A DNA stretch of 64,000 nt from Streptomyces sp. NBC_00258 (GCF_036182465.1 NZ_CP108081.1:10788001-10852000); one strand, 5' to 3'. Counted from the first letter of the stretch, positions 24,427-32,861 are shown. Numbers and translations are program-made. The notes: generated by a model from the sequence alone, not told the origin.

Positions 24427-26601
24427 ATGTGGTACGGACCACAGGCATTGGAGAATGAGACCGCCCGACAACTTCTCCAGCGGCTCCTCGGGGACAGGGC
24501 CGCGGAGTTCACCGCCGACGTCGTGCCCGTAGGGGACGGGCACGACGTCGGCAGGCCCGACTGGTTCGAGGTCGACGCCGGACCGGGCGGTGTGGCGCTG
24601 CGTGGGTCGAGCGGCGTCGCGGTCGCCTCGGCGCTGCGCTGGTATCTGCGGACCGTCTGCCGGACGCAGATCACCTGGGACGCCCCCGTGCCCCGGCTGC
24701 CTGGCCGCCTGCCCCGCACCGGCACGGCCGCCCGGACGACCTCCCCCTACCTCCACCGCTACCACTTCAACGTCTGCACCTTCGGCTACACCACGGCGTT
24801 CTGGGACTGGGCGCGCTGGGAGCGCCACATCGACTGGATGGCGCTGCACGGCGTGACCACACCACTGGCGATGACCGGCGCGGAGGCCGCCTGGCAACAA
24901 GCCCTTCTGCGCACCGGCCTGGACGACGAGACCGCCCGGCGGTTCCTCGGCGGCCCGGCCTACCTTCCGTGGAACTGGCTCGCCTCGCTCGACAGTTGGT
25001 GCGGACCACTGCCGCAGAGCTGGATCGACGGCCACGTGGACCTGGGCCGCCGCATCCTGGACCGGGAACGCGCGCTCGGCATGCGCCCGGTCCTCCAGGG
25101 CTTCTCCGGCCATGTGCCCCGCGAACTGATCGCCGACCGGAGTGCCGGCTCGACGACCCTTCCGTGGTGGGACTTCGAGGTCGGAGTACTGGACCCGCGC
25201 GACCCGCTGTTCGAGGAGTTCGGCACGGCGCTGCTGACCGAGCAGACCCGCCTCTTCGGCACCGACCACCTCTACGCGGCCGACCCGTTCATCGAGACGA
25301 TTCCGCCGGTGACCGACCCCGCCGACATCGCCCGGGTCGCGCGGGCCGTGCACGGCGCCATGACCGCGGTGGACGACGAGGCCACCTGGGTGCTCCAGGC
25401 ATGGCCCTTCTCCTACCGCTCCGACTACTGGACGCGGGACCGGACCCGGGCCTTCCTCGACGCCATCCCGGACGACCGCATGCTGATCCTGGACCTGTGG
25501 GCCGAGCACAAGCCGGTCTGGCGGCAGACCGACGGCTACCGGGGCAAGCCGTGGGTGTGGTGCATGCTCCACAGCCTGGGCGGACGGCCCGGGCTCTACG
25601 GGAAACTGGACGAGATCGCCGCCGGCGCCGCCGAGGCGAGCGCCGACGCCCGCGGCGGTTCGCTCTCCGGAGTCGGCGCCGGCATGGAGGCCTTCGGCGG
25701 CGACCCGGTCCTGTACGAGATGCTGGCCGACGTCGCCTGGAACGGCTCGGTCAAGGACGTACGAGCGTGGCTGGAGAACTGGGCGGAGGCCCGGTACGGA
25801 CGCCGAACCCCCGGCCTGCTGCGCGCCTGGGAACTGCTGCACGAAACCGTGTACGACGCGGACGGCCCCGGACCACCGGGCTCCGTCGTCGTCTGCCGGC
25901 CCACGTTGTCGGGCGACCTGCGCCCGGAGCTTCCGGTGCATCTGGCGGCGCCGGCCTCGCCATCCGTGCCACCTGGTCTGGCCGAGGCGTGGACGCTCCT
26001 GGCCGGCGAGGCGACGGAGGAGGACAGCGCCGGGCCGCTCGGCCGGGACCTGTGCGACGTCACCGCACAGGTGCTCACCCACGTGGCCTGCGACCAGCAG
26101 CGACGGGCGGCGGACGCTGCCCTGGCACGCGACGCCGACCGCTTCCGGGCCGCCGCCACCGAACTGCTCACCACCATCGAGGACCTGGACGCACTGCTGG
26201 CCACCCGCCCCGAGTACCGCCTGGACACCTGGCTCGCCGAAGCCGGCAGCTGGGCGTCCACCCCCGCCGAGGCCGAGCTGTACGAGGCCAACGCGCGGCG
26301 CGTCCTCACGGTCTGGGGACACTCCCGCAGCGAGCTGCACGACTACTCGGGCAGGCACTGGGCCGGCCTGGTCCGTTCGTTCTACCTCCCGCGCTGGCGA
26401 CGCTGGTACGAGCACATCGCCCGGGCAATGGAGACCGGATCCCCTTACCGGGCCCAGGAGTTCGAGGCGTCCCTGATCGAATGGGAGGAGCGCTGGACCG
26501 CCGGACGGAGCGAGAACGCGACCCCCCGCCCGGACGCCGGCGAGGCGACCCCGGACGTAGTGCGTACGCTGATGCCCCGTTACCGCGCCTCTCGGGGCTA
26601 G
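24427..26601 (+). CDS. Alpha-N-acetylglucosaminidase, GH89 (NAGLU family)
   Basis: This 724-residue protein spans the three NAGLU domains. The N-terminal domain begins WYGPQALENE. The TIM-barrel has FNVCTFGYTTAFWDW, HGVTTPLAMTGAEA, YAADPFIETIPP (a candidate catalytic Glu) and WCMLHSLGGRPGLYG. GAGMEAFGGDPVLYEML holds the second candidate Glu, and the rest is a helical C-terminal domain. It removes terminal alpha-linked GlcNAc. There is no signal peptide, unlike the secreted or lysosomal relatives, so it should act in the cytoplasm on imported oligosaccharide. ATG 24427 has no ribosome site but sits seven bases after a good promoter, implying a leaderless mRNA. It is followed 27 bp later by a GntR gene. 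Confidence 0.9.
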   Translation: MWYGPQALENETARQLLQRLLGDRAAEFTADVVPVGDGHDVGRPDWFEVDAGPGGVALRGSSGVAVASALRWYLRTVCRTQITWDAPVPRLPGRLPRTGTAARTTSPYLHRYHFNVCTFGYTTAFWDWARWERHIDWMALHGVTTPLAMTGAEAAWQQALLRTGLDDETARRFLGGPAYLPWNWLASLDSWCGPLPQSWIDGHVDLGRRILDRERALGMRPVLQGFSGHVPRELIADRSAGSTTLPWWDFEVGVLDPRDPLFEEFGTALLTEQTRLFGTDHLYAADPFIETIPPVTDPADIARVARAVHGAMTAVDDEATWVLQAWPFSYRSDYWTRDRTRAFLDAIPDDRMLILDLWAEHKPVWRQTDGYRGKPWVWCMLHSLGGRPGLYGKLDEIAAGAAEASADARGGSLSGVGAGMEAFGGDPVLYEMLADVAWNGSVKDVRAWLENWAEARYGRRTPGLLRAWELLHETVYDADGPGPPGSVVVCRPTLSGDLRPELPVHLAAPASPSVPPGLAEAWTLLAGEATEEDSAGPLGRDLCDVTAQVLTHVACDQQRRAADAALARDADRFRAAATELLTTIEDLDALLATRPEYRLDTWLAEAGSWASTPAEAELYEANARRVLTVWGHSRSELHDYSGRHWAGLVRSFYLPRWRRWYEHIARAMETGSPYRAQEFEASLIEWEERWTAGRSENATPRPDAGEATPDVVRTLMPRYRASRG

Positions 26602-26628
26602 CGGACACGTGCGAACGGCGGAGTGATT

Positions 26629-27366
26629 GTGACGCTCAAGGACAGGCGCAGGGACGACGGCCCGGGGACGGAGTCCTACAAGCACGAGGCGCTGCGGCGG
26701 CTGCTCCAGGCCGACATCGCCCGGATGCGGCCCGACGAGGCACTGCCCACCGAACGGCAGCTCGCCGAGCGGTACGACGTCAGCAGAGCGACCGCCCGGC
26801 GCGCCCTCCAGGCGCTGCGCGAGGACGGCCTCATCCGCAGTGTCCGCGGCGTGGGCACCTTCGTCTCGCACCCTCAGATCACCAAGACGTCGACGCTCAC
26901 CTCGTTCTCCGAGGACCTGCGCTCGCGCGGCTACCACCCCAGCGCCGAACTGCTCGCCGCGGAGGTGGTCGAGGCGGACCTGCACCATGCCACGGCCCTC
27001 GGTGTCGACCCCGGCACCGCCCTGCACCGCATCGAACGACTTCGCCTCGGCGACGACTTCCCCATCTGCCTGGAGACCGTCTACCTCTCCGCCGAACGCT
27101 TCCCGAGCCTCGACGAGTCACTCCTCAAGGGCTCGCTGTCGGAAGCACTGCAGAACACCCACGGCGTCCGGGTGGTCCGGGCGACCCAGCAGATCCGGGC
27201 GGTGAACGTGACCGGCCGCCAGGCCCGCCTCCTCGGCGTCAAGGAGGGCTCCGCCGCCCTGCTCGTACGACGCACGGCGTTCGACGACACGGGGCATGTC
27301 GTGGAGTACGGCGAGTCGTTGTGCCGTGGCGATCTGTACGAGTTCTCGCTGGTGGTGACGAAGTAG
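26629..27366 (+). CDS. GntR/HutC family transcriptional regulator
   Basis: This 245-residue regulator has an N-terminal winged helix (LPTERQLAERYDVSRATARRAL, residues about 40-61, then VRGVGTFV) and a UTRA ligand domain (RIERLRLGDDFPICLETVYL). HutC proteins of this type often sense amino-sugar phosphates, as DasR does. GTG 26629 is favoured over GTG 26623 because GGCGGAG (26617-26623) is then well spaced. It is probably cotranscribed with GH89, and its likely operator is 24369-24382. Clustering with GlcNAc-related genes fits an amino-sugar effector (inference). Confidence 0.9.
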   Translation: MTLKDRRRDDGPGTESYKHEALRRLLQADIARMRPDEALPTERQLAERYDVSRATARRALQALREDGLIRSVRGVGTFVSHPQITKTSTLTSFSEDLRSRGYHPSAELLAAEVVEADLHHATALGVDPGTALHRIERLRLGDDFPICLETVYLSAERFPSLDESLLKGSLSEALQNTHGVRVVRATQQIRAVNVTGRQARLLGVKEGSAALLVRRTAFDDTGHVVEYGESLCRGDLYEFSLVVTK

Positions 27367-27397
27367 CCCCTCCTCGCTCCGAGTGCGCCGCCGCCGC

Positions 27398-27412
27398 TCT
27401 GCTGTCGGCGAA
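27398..27412. promoter_or_regulatory. PopR-type box before clpP3
   Basis: TCTGCT-GTC-GGCGAA matches the box upstream of popR at 13 of 15 positions and resembles the TCTGCC-N3-GGCAGA element that I recall for PopR. A weaker second copy, TCTGCTGCGGGCCGAGA, follows at 27413-27429. Confidence 0.55.
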
Positions 27413-27507
27413 TCTGCTGCGGGCCGAGATTCCTTCCGCGAGGCCGTCGTCCGGCCGAGGGTGGTGACACCGCGGCGATCGTGGCCGCGCCACCAGAAGG
27501 AGGAGCG

Positions 27508-28149
27508 ATGGCACCATTCAGCAGCGCCCTGCAACCCAGGGCCGAGGAGGGGGACACCCCGCCGTCCCGGTTCGACGACCATCTCGCCGCCCAACTCCTC
27601 AACCAGCGCATCGTGTTCCTCGGCACGCAGGTCGACGAGGTCTCCGCGAACCGGGTCTGCGCACAGCTGCTCCTGCTCTCCGCGGAGGACTCGCGCACCG
27701 ACATCGGCCTCTACATCAACAGCCCGGGCGGCTCGGTGCACGCGGGCCTGGCGATCTACGACACGATGCGCCTCATCCCGAACGACGTGTCGACGCTGGC
27801 GATGGGATTCGCCGCGAGCATGGGGCAGTTCCTGCTCACCGTCGGCACCCCGGGCAAGCGCTACTCGCTCCCGAACGCGCGGATCATGATGCACCAGCCC
27901 TCGGCCGGCATCGGCGGCACCACCGCCGACATCGCCATCCAGGCCGAGAACCTCCAGTTCACCAAGGAGAGCATCGAGCGGATCACCGCCGAACACACCG
28001 GCCAGAGCGTGGAGACGATCGCCCGCGACGGCGACCGCGACCGCTGGTTCACGGCCGAACAGGCGAAGGAGTACGGCATGGTCGACCGGGTCGTCGAGGC
28101 CCTCGACGACGTCCGCCCGGCCTCCTCGAAGCGACGGATGGGACTCTGA
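27508..28149 (+). CDS. clpP3: ATP-dependent Clp protease proteolytic subunit ClpP3
   Basis: This 213-residue ClpP has the full catalytic triad: Ser104 in GFAASMGQ, His129 in MMHQPSAG and Asp178 in DRDRWFTA. The handle region and oligomer core look normal. ATG 27508 is chosen since AAGGAGGAG lies just upstream; the N-terminal 20 residues are variable and probably processed. The pairing with a second ClpP gene and a convergent popR is the Streptomyces clpP3-clpP4 locus. From published work on S. lividans, this operon is held off by PopR and comes on when ClpP1/P2 fail. Confidence 0.93.
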   Translation: MAPFSSALQPRAEEGDTPPSRFDDHLAAQLLNQRIVFLGTQVDEVSANRVCAQLLLLSAEDSRTDIGLYINSPGGSVHAGLAIYDTMRLIPNDVSTLAMGFAASMGQFLLTVGTPGKRYSLPNARIMMHQPSAGIGGTTADIAIQAENLQFTKESIERITAEHTGQSVETIARDGDRDRWFTAEQAKEYGMVDRVVEALDDVRPASSKRRMGL

Positions 28150-28150
28150 C

Positions 28151-28759
28151 ATGAGCCAGTACACGATCCCGAACGTGGTCGAGCGCACCCCGCAGGGCGA
28201 GCGCGCGTACGACATCTACAGCCGGCTGCTGTCCGAGCGGATCATCTTCCTCGGCACCGAGATCGACGACGGCGTCGCCAACGTCGTCATCGCGCAACTG
28301 CTCCACCTGGAGTCGTCCGCTCCCGAACGGGAGATCGCGATCTACCTCAACTCGCCCGGCGGATCGTTCACCTCACTCATGGCGATCTACGACACGATGG
28401 GCTACGTCGGCGCGCCCATCTCGACGTTCTGCGTCGGCCAGGCCGCCTCGACCGCCGCGGTGCTCTTGGCCGGGGGAGACCCCGGCCGGCGCTTCATCCT
28501 GGAACACGCGCGGGTGCTGCTGGGCCAGCCCGCGAGCGGCGGTGCGCGGGGCACGGTGTCCGACCTGAGCCTGCAGGCCAAGGAGATGATCCGCATCCGC
28601 TCCCAGGTCGAGGAGGTCCTGTCCCTGCACACCCACCACCCCGTCGAGACCCTGCGCGCCGACATGGACCGCGACAAGGTCTTCACCGCGCGGGAGGCGG
28701 TGGCGTACGGGCTGGCGGACGAGGTGCTCAGCCGACGGCTGGTGCCCGCGGCGGCCTGA
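28151..28759 (+). CDS. clpP4: ClpP4, ClpP-like subunit lacking the catalytic histidine
   Basis: This 202-residue protein is of ClpP length and fold (LNSPGGSFTSLMAIYDTM, VGQAASTAAVLLAGG). The nucleophile position Ser100 and Asp175 (DRDKVFTA) are kept, but the motif normally reading MxHQP is LLGQP, with Gly125 in place of the catalytic His. On the usual ClpP mechanism this subunit should not cut peptides and probably serves structurally or in regulation of a ClpP3P4 barrel. It starts one base after the clpP3 stop, so the two are cotranslated. The C-terminus ends VPAAA. Confidence 0.9.
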   Translation: MSQYTIPNVVERTPQGERAYDIYSRLLSERIIFLGTEIDDGVANVVIAQLLHLESSAPEREIAIYLNSPGGSFTSLMAIYDTMGYVGAPISTFCVGQAASTAAVLLAGGDPGRRFILEHARVLLGQPASGGARGTVSDLSLQAKEMIRIRSQVEEVLSLHTHHPVETLRADMDRDKVFTAREAVAYGLADEVLSRRLVPAAA

Positions 28760-28803
28760 CGATGTCGCTGTCGCCGCCGCAGAGCCTCAGCGGGCCCGGG
28801 GCC

Positions 28804-29241
28804 TCAGGCGGCAAGCCGGATGTCGCCCAGCCGGGACCGCGCCTCGGTACGCCGGGGCGCGGTGCGGGACCCGGACCTGAGGGGCTGGGACGTCAGGGGC
28901 CGGGTCCTGAGGGGCTGGGCCGGTCGCGCGAGCCGGCCGTGTGCCAGGGCGAGCAGATCGGCGAGGCCGAGCCCGAGCGCGTGCGCGGCGGCCGCGAGGA
29001 CCTCGGACGAGGCCTCCTTGCGGCCCCGCTCCAGCTCCGAGAGGTACGGCATCGAGATCCTGGCCGCCTCGGCCACGTCCTTGAGTGTCCGCTCCTGGGC
29101 GAGCCGCTCACGCCGCAGCACGTCACCCACGACGTCACGCCACAAGGGCTCCTTGGGCGCCGGCTCCTCCGGCTTCACCGGCGCGGCCGGTACGGGTCGC
29201 AGGGGAATGACACGGGCTTCGTCGGACGCGTGGCTGCTCAC
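28804..29241 (-). CDS. popR: PopR, XRE-type regulator of clpP3-clpP4
   Basis: This 145-residue protein has a Pro/Ala-rich N-terminus and a Cro/C1-type helix-turn-helix (TLKDVAEAARISMPYLSELE, residues about 52-71). A basic tail ends in RLAA. PopR of S. lividans is reported to be degraded by ClpP1/P2 through its terminal alanines; the LAA end here fits such a degron. The start is GTG 29241. TAGGGT (29248-29253, minus) six bases upstream suggests a leaderless or near-leaderless mRNA. It is convergent with clpP4. Confidence 0.88.
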   Translation of the reverse strand: MSSHASDEARVIPLRPVPAAPVKPEEPAPKEPLWRDVVGDVLRRERLAQERTLKDVAEAARISMPYLSELERGRKEASSEVLAAAAHALGLGLADLLALAHGRLARPAQPLRTRPLTSQPLRSGSRTAPRRTEARSRLGDIRLAA

Positions 29242-29287
29242 CTCTCCACCCTAGAAAGCGGCGCGCAATTCGGGGAGGTCATGACGT

Positions 29288-29302
29288 TCTGCCCTCGGCG
29301 AA
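29288..29302. promoter_or_regulatory. PopR-type box upstream of popR
   Basis: TCTGCC-CTC-GGCGAA lies 47-61 bp upstream of the popR start and is nearly identical to the box before clpP3, suggesting autoregulation or shared control. Confidence 0.5.
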
Positions 29303-29429
29303 GCCCGGTCCCTCACCGCTCCGGGAGCCGCTGTCGCCACCGGGCCCGTAGCGGCTGCCACCGAGGGCTCTCGCGCCCCCACGGTTCGGGAAGGTCCGCC
29401 GCGCCTACTCCCGCCCGCGTCCTGGGGGT

Positions 29430-30434
29430 TCAGTGGGCGTGCGGCTCGTCGCGGTGCACCGGGCCGTGCGGGGCCTCGCAGTGCGAGCCGTCGTCGTAGG
29501 CGGCCCCGGTGCGGACCTCCAGGACCTCGGCCGGGACGTGGTCGACCTGCAGGGTGGTGTGGCTGATCTCGTGGTCGCTCTGCAGGATCTTCTCCAGGTC
29601 CCGGCGCACCGTGTGGCAGTCAGCGACCGGCTCGACCAGGACGTGCGCGGACAGCGCGGGCTGGCCCGACGTGATGGTCCACACGTGCAGGTCGTGCACC
29701 TCGGAGACCGAGGGGTGCGCGACCAACTGGTCACCGATGCCGTCCGGATCGAGATGCGCGGGCGCCGCCTCCAGGAAGATCCGCCCCGACTCCCGTACGA
29801 GTCCGTAGCCCGCCTTGAACATGAGGGCCACCACGACCAGCGTGGCGATGGCGTCGGCCCGCGCGAAGCCCGTCAGGAGCACGATGAGACCGGCGATCGC
29901 GGTACCGATGAACGCGAACAGGTCGTTGAGTATGTGCTGGTAGGCGCCCTCGACGTTGAGCGAGGAGCGGTTGGCCTTCGAGATGCACCAGGCCGCCGCG
30001 ATGTTCACCACGATGCCCGCCAGGGCCGTGCCGAACACCAGCCCGCCCTCCACCTCGGGCGGGTCGATCAGCCGCCGTACCGCCTCGTACGCCAGCCAGG
30101 TGCCGAGCAGCAGCAGCGTGAGCCCGTTCGCCTGGGCGGAGAGGATCTCGGCGCGCTTGAGGCCGTACGTGAAGCCTCCGCGGGCCGGCCGTGCGGCCAG
30201 CCGCATCGCGATGAGTGCCAGCACGATGGAGACGGCGTCGGTCAGCATGTGCGCCGCGTCGGAGATCAGGGCGAGCGACTGGGCGAGGATGCCGATGACG
30301 ACCTCGGCCGCCATGAACGTGGTGATCAGTGTCAGCGCGATCGCGAGCCAGCGGCGGTCCGCGTCCGCCGACACACCGTGCGAGTGCCCCGCGTGCCCGT
30401 CCGACCCGTGGTGGTCGTGGTGCGCGCTGGTCAT
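29430..30434 (-). CDS. Cation diffusion facilitator (CzcD/ZitB-like zinc efflux)
   Basis: This 334-residue membrane antiporter begins with a His-rich cytoplasmic tail (HHDHHGSDGHAGHSHG) and has six helices. The metal site in helix 2 reads SDAAHMLTDA and that in helix 5 GAYQHILNDL, both in the HxxxD form of Zn/Cd transporters. The C-terminal cytoplasmic domain has VHDLHVWTITSG and a His-rich end (EAPHGPVHRDEPHAH). It should export Zn2+, Cd2+ or similar ions in exchange for protons. ATG 30434 has GAGGGGG upstream. No metal sensor gene is adjacent, so regulation is not visible. Confidence 0.92.
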   Translation of the reverse strand: MTSAHHDHHGSDGHAGHSHGVSADADRRWLAIALTLITTFMAAEVVIGILAQSLALISDAAHMLTDAVSIVLALIAMRLAARPARGGFTYGLKRAEILSAQANGLTLLLLGTWLAYEAVRRLIDPPEVEGGLVFGTALAGIVVNIAAAWCISKANRSSLNVEGAYQHILNDLFAFIGTAIAGLIVLLTGFARADAIATLVVVALMFKAGYGLVRESGRIFLEAAPAHLDPDGIGDQLVAHPSVSEVHDLHVWTITSGQPALSAHVLVEPVADCHTVRRDLEKILQSDHEISHTTLQVDHVPAEVLEVRTGAAYDDGSHCEAPHGPVHRDEPHAH

Positions 30435-30572
30435 GTGTGTCCCCCTCGATGCGGTGTCCGACCTCCGCAGTGAAGCGCACCTCGCGGAGATCGGCAAAGG
30501 CTGCACCGGTGACCGTTGTCATCATCGTTAACAGGCCTCTGACCTGCGGCGAAGAATTCCCGGCGGGTCGGG

Positions 30573-32063
30573 TCAGGCGCCGAAGAGCTGTGTCCAGTAC
30601 GTACCCGCCGAGCCGCCGCCCGCGAAGCCGACGCCTATGTGGGTGAAGTCCGGCTTGAGGATGTTGGCGCGGTGGCCGGGGCTGTCCATCCAGCCCTGTA
30701 CGACCTCGGCGGCGGAGCGCTGGCCGCAGGCGATGTTCTCGCCGATGGTGCGGCGGGTGCTGCCGGCGGCCGCGGCCCGGTGCCAGGGTTCGCTGCCGTC
30801 GGGGGAGGTGTGGGAGTAGAACGCGCGGGCCACCATGTCCGCGCTGTGCGCCTGCGCCGCATTCGTGAGCAGGGCGTCCACGGCCAGCGGTCGCAGACCG
30901 GCCCGGGTCCGCTCGGAGTTGGTGAGCGCCACGACCTCCGCGGCCGTCTGCGCCAGCCCGCCGGGGGTGAGGGGCCGGGCCCACAGCGCCGTCCAGTAGA
31001 GGGTGCCGGAGCGGCTGTCGGGCACGTACGCCACACCGGCCTCGGTGAACGCCGGGTCGTGGATCGTGCGTCGGGACTGCTCTCCGGACAGGCAGTACTC
31101 CACGAACCCCGCGGCGTCGCGCGGGCCGGAGACCAGGTGCTCGCCGACCGTGAGATACGCGTAGCCGCTCGAGGTGAGGCGCTGGTAGACCGAGAGCCCG
31201 TCCGCGCCCTCGGAGCCCAGGCTGCCCCGCGCGGCCATGCCCGCGGCGTGCGTGTGTGCCGCGGTGGTGAGGCGGGCGTCGAGGGACACGGGTGGGGCGC
31301 CGACGGCGGCGCGCGCGGAGTTCACGAGACGGAGGAAGCCGTCGGGGGCGGGAGCGGAGGCAGGGGAGCCACCAGTCGAGGGGGTTCCGGTGTTCCCGAC
31401 CGGAGCGCGGCCGTTGCCTCCGCCCGGCGTGCGACCCGTGGTCCCGGCCGGGGCACGGCCGGAACCACGGAGGCGTCCGAGCCCGGTACGCGCGGCGTTG
31501 AGGGCCGTCGCGACACCGGCGCCCCTGGAACCCGGGGCCCCGGAGCTCCCTGGAGCTGCACCGCCGCCCGCCCCCGCGTCGGCGTCCTCGCTCACCACGA
31601 CCCCGAAGTCCCGTGCTATCCCGGCCAGTCCGTCCGCGTACCCCTGGCCCAGGGCGCGCAGCTTCCACGTGGTCCCGCGGCGGTAGATCTCGGCGAGCAG
31701 CAGGACGGTCTCCTGCTGGGGGCGGGTCGGCGTGAAGCGGGCGAGCACACCGCCGCCCGGTCCGGTCACGCGCAGGGTCGGAGCGGGGAGCCGGCCCAGG
31801 GCGGTGCCGGGCTCGGCGGGGCTGACGACGACGGTGACGCGACTCGCCCCGGTCCGCAGCGCGGGCGGGTCCACGGTGAGCTTCTCGCCCTGCAGCCGCG
31901 CACCGGGCGCGGTCGGCTGGTTGTAGAACACGAAGTCGCCGTCGCCGCGCACCTTGCCGCTGTCGTCGGTGATGAGCGCGGACACATCGAACGGGCCGGG
32001 CACATGAAGGGTCAGGGTGCCGCCGGGCAGGGGCAGATTGCCGCCGGGAACCAACTCGCTCAT
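30573..32063 (-). CDS. TerD domain fused to two CAP/SCP domains
   Basis: The 496-residue protein has three parts. Residues 1 to about 175 are a TerD domain (LVPGGNLPLP, GDGDFVFYNQP, LLAEIYRRGTTWKLRALGQGY), the Ca2+-binding fold of tellurite and stress proteins. Residues about 176-255 are a Gly/Ala/Pro/Thr linker. Then come two tandem CAP domains, about 256-370 (FLRLVNSARAAVGAPPV..LTVGEHL) and about 376-496 (VVALTNSERTRAGLRPL..TIGENIACG..WMDSPGHRANIL). Only the second keeps the consensus His/Glu residues clearly (SHTSPDG, GENIA). No signal peptide is present although CAP domains usually act outside. ATG 32063 opens the TerD fold. Confidence 0.85.
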   Translation of the reverse strand: MSELVPGGNLPLPGGTLTLHVPGPFDVSALITDDSGKVRGDGDFVFYNQPTAPGARLQGEKLTVDPPALRTGASRVTVVVSPAEPGTALGRLPAPTLRVTGPGGGVLARFTPTRPQQETVLLLAEIYRRGTTWKLRALGQGYADGLAGIARDFGVVVSEDADAGAGGGAAPGSSGAPGSRGAGVATALNAARTGLGRLRGSGRAPAGTTGRTPGGGNGRAPVGNTGTPSTGGSPASAPAPDGFLRLVNSARAAVGAPPVSLDARLTTAAHTHAAGMAARGSLGSEGADGLSVYQRLTSSGYAYLTVGEHLVSGPRDAAGFVEYCLSGEQSRRTIHDPAFTEAGVAYVPDSRSGTLYWTALWARPLTPGGLAQTAAEVVALTNSERTRAGLRPLAVDALLTNAAQAHSADMVARAFYSHTSPDGSEPWHRAAAAGSTRRTIGENIACGQRSAAEVVQGWMDSPGHRANILKPDFTHIGVGFAGGGSAGTYWTQLFGA

Positions 32064-32169
32064 CGTGCCGCCTGTCGGGGTGCTGGTCACTGTGCCCGCC
32101 CCGTGGGGCGCTGCACGGACAACGTTCCACGGGTGCGCGGGGGTTCCTGAGCCCCGAACCCCGGCTCTG

Positions 32170-32850
32170 TCAGCCTGCCGCCCGTGCCAGCAGGCCGGAC
32201 AGCAGGACCTCGAGCGACTCGCGCAGGGCCGTGGTGAAGTCGAGGCGCAGGACCGCCAGTTCGGGGTCGGACTCGTACACCGCGAGCACGGCGGGCGACG
32301 GGTGCGCGTGCGGCCAGGCGGCCGTGACCACCATGAGCGCGCCGGCGATGAACCGTACGGCGTCCCGCTCGTCGAGTTCGGGTACATGGGTGCGGACCTG
32401 CTGCGCCAGGGCGAAGACGTTTCCGATGGAGGAGCGCTTGTACCGGGCGGCGACCTCCGTCGACACGTTCCGTTCCAGGACCGCGGCCTGCGCGCTGATC
32501 AGGTCGCACAGCACCGGACGCTCGGCGAGGGCGTCCGTCAGCGCCGCGGCCACCCGGTCGGCCCGCTCGGTCACCGGGGCCTCGGCGTCGACGGCCTCGG
32601 GGAGCGCGGTGTCGAGGTGCTCCAGCACCTCCTGCGACGCGGTGCTGAGCAGCTCCAGAAGGACGGCCTCGCGGGACTCGAAGTAGCGCAGCACGTTCGA
32701 CTTCGCGAGCCCCACCCGGCGGCTCAGTTCGTTGAGGCTCACCTGCGCCACGGGCATCTCGCCGAGCATCGCGGCCGTGGTGTCCAGGATCGCCTTGCGG
32801 CGCACGGCGCGCTGCTCCTCGCTGCGGGCGCGCTGGAAGGTGTTTGCCAT
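32170..32850 (-). CDS. TetR family repressor of the adjacent SDR gene
   Basis: This 226-residue regulator has the TetR helix-turn-helix MPVAQVSLNELSRRVGLAKS followed by NVLRYFESREAVLLELL, and a helical ligand domain. It is divergent from the short-chain dehydrogenase at 32971. The gap holds three matching inverted repeats (32862-32930) that cover the dehydrogenase promoter, so self-repression and repression of the dehydrogenase are expected. The ligand is unknown; a ketone, quinone or drug-like aldehyde substrate of the enzyme is a natural guess. Confidence 0.9.
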   Translation of the reverse strand: MANTFQRARSEEQRAVRRKAILDTTAAMLGEMPVAQVSLNELSRRVGLAKSNVLRYFESREAVLLELLSTASQEVLEHLDTALPEAVDAEAPVTERADRVAAALTDALAERPVLCDLISAQAAVLERNVSTEVAARYKRSSIGNVFALAQQVRTHVPELDERDAVRFIAGALMVVTAAWPHAHPSPAVLAVYESDPELAVLRLDFTTALRESLEVLLSGLLARAAG

Positions 32851-32861
32851 GGACGCAGTCT

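Noticed and set aside
24373..27027. 884-codon minus-strand frame opposite GH89 and GntR genes
   Set aside because: Mirror of two recognisable plus-strand genes in GC-rich DNA; no domain is seen in it.
30435..30570. Zur-type operator before the cation efflux gene
   Set aside because: GTTGTCATCATCGTTAAC is only weakly symmetric and does not fit the Zur consensus I know.
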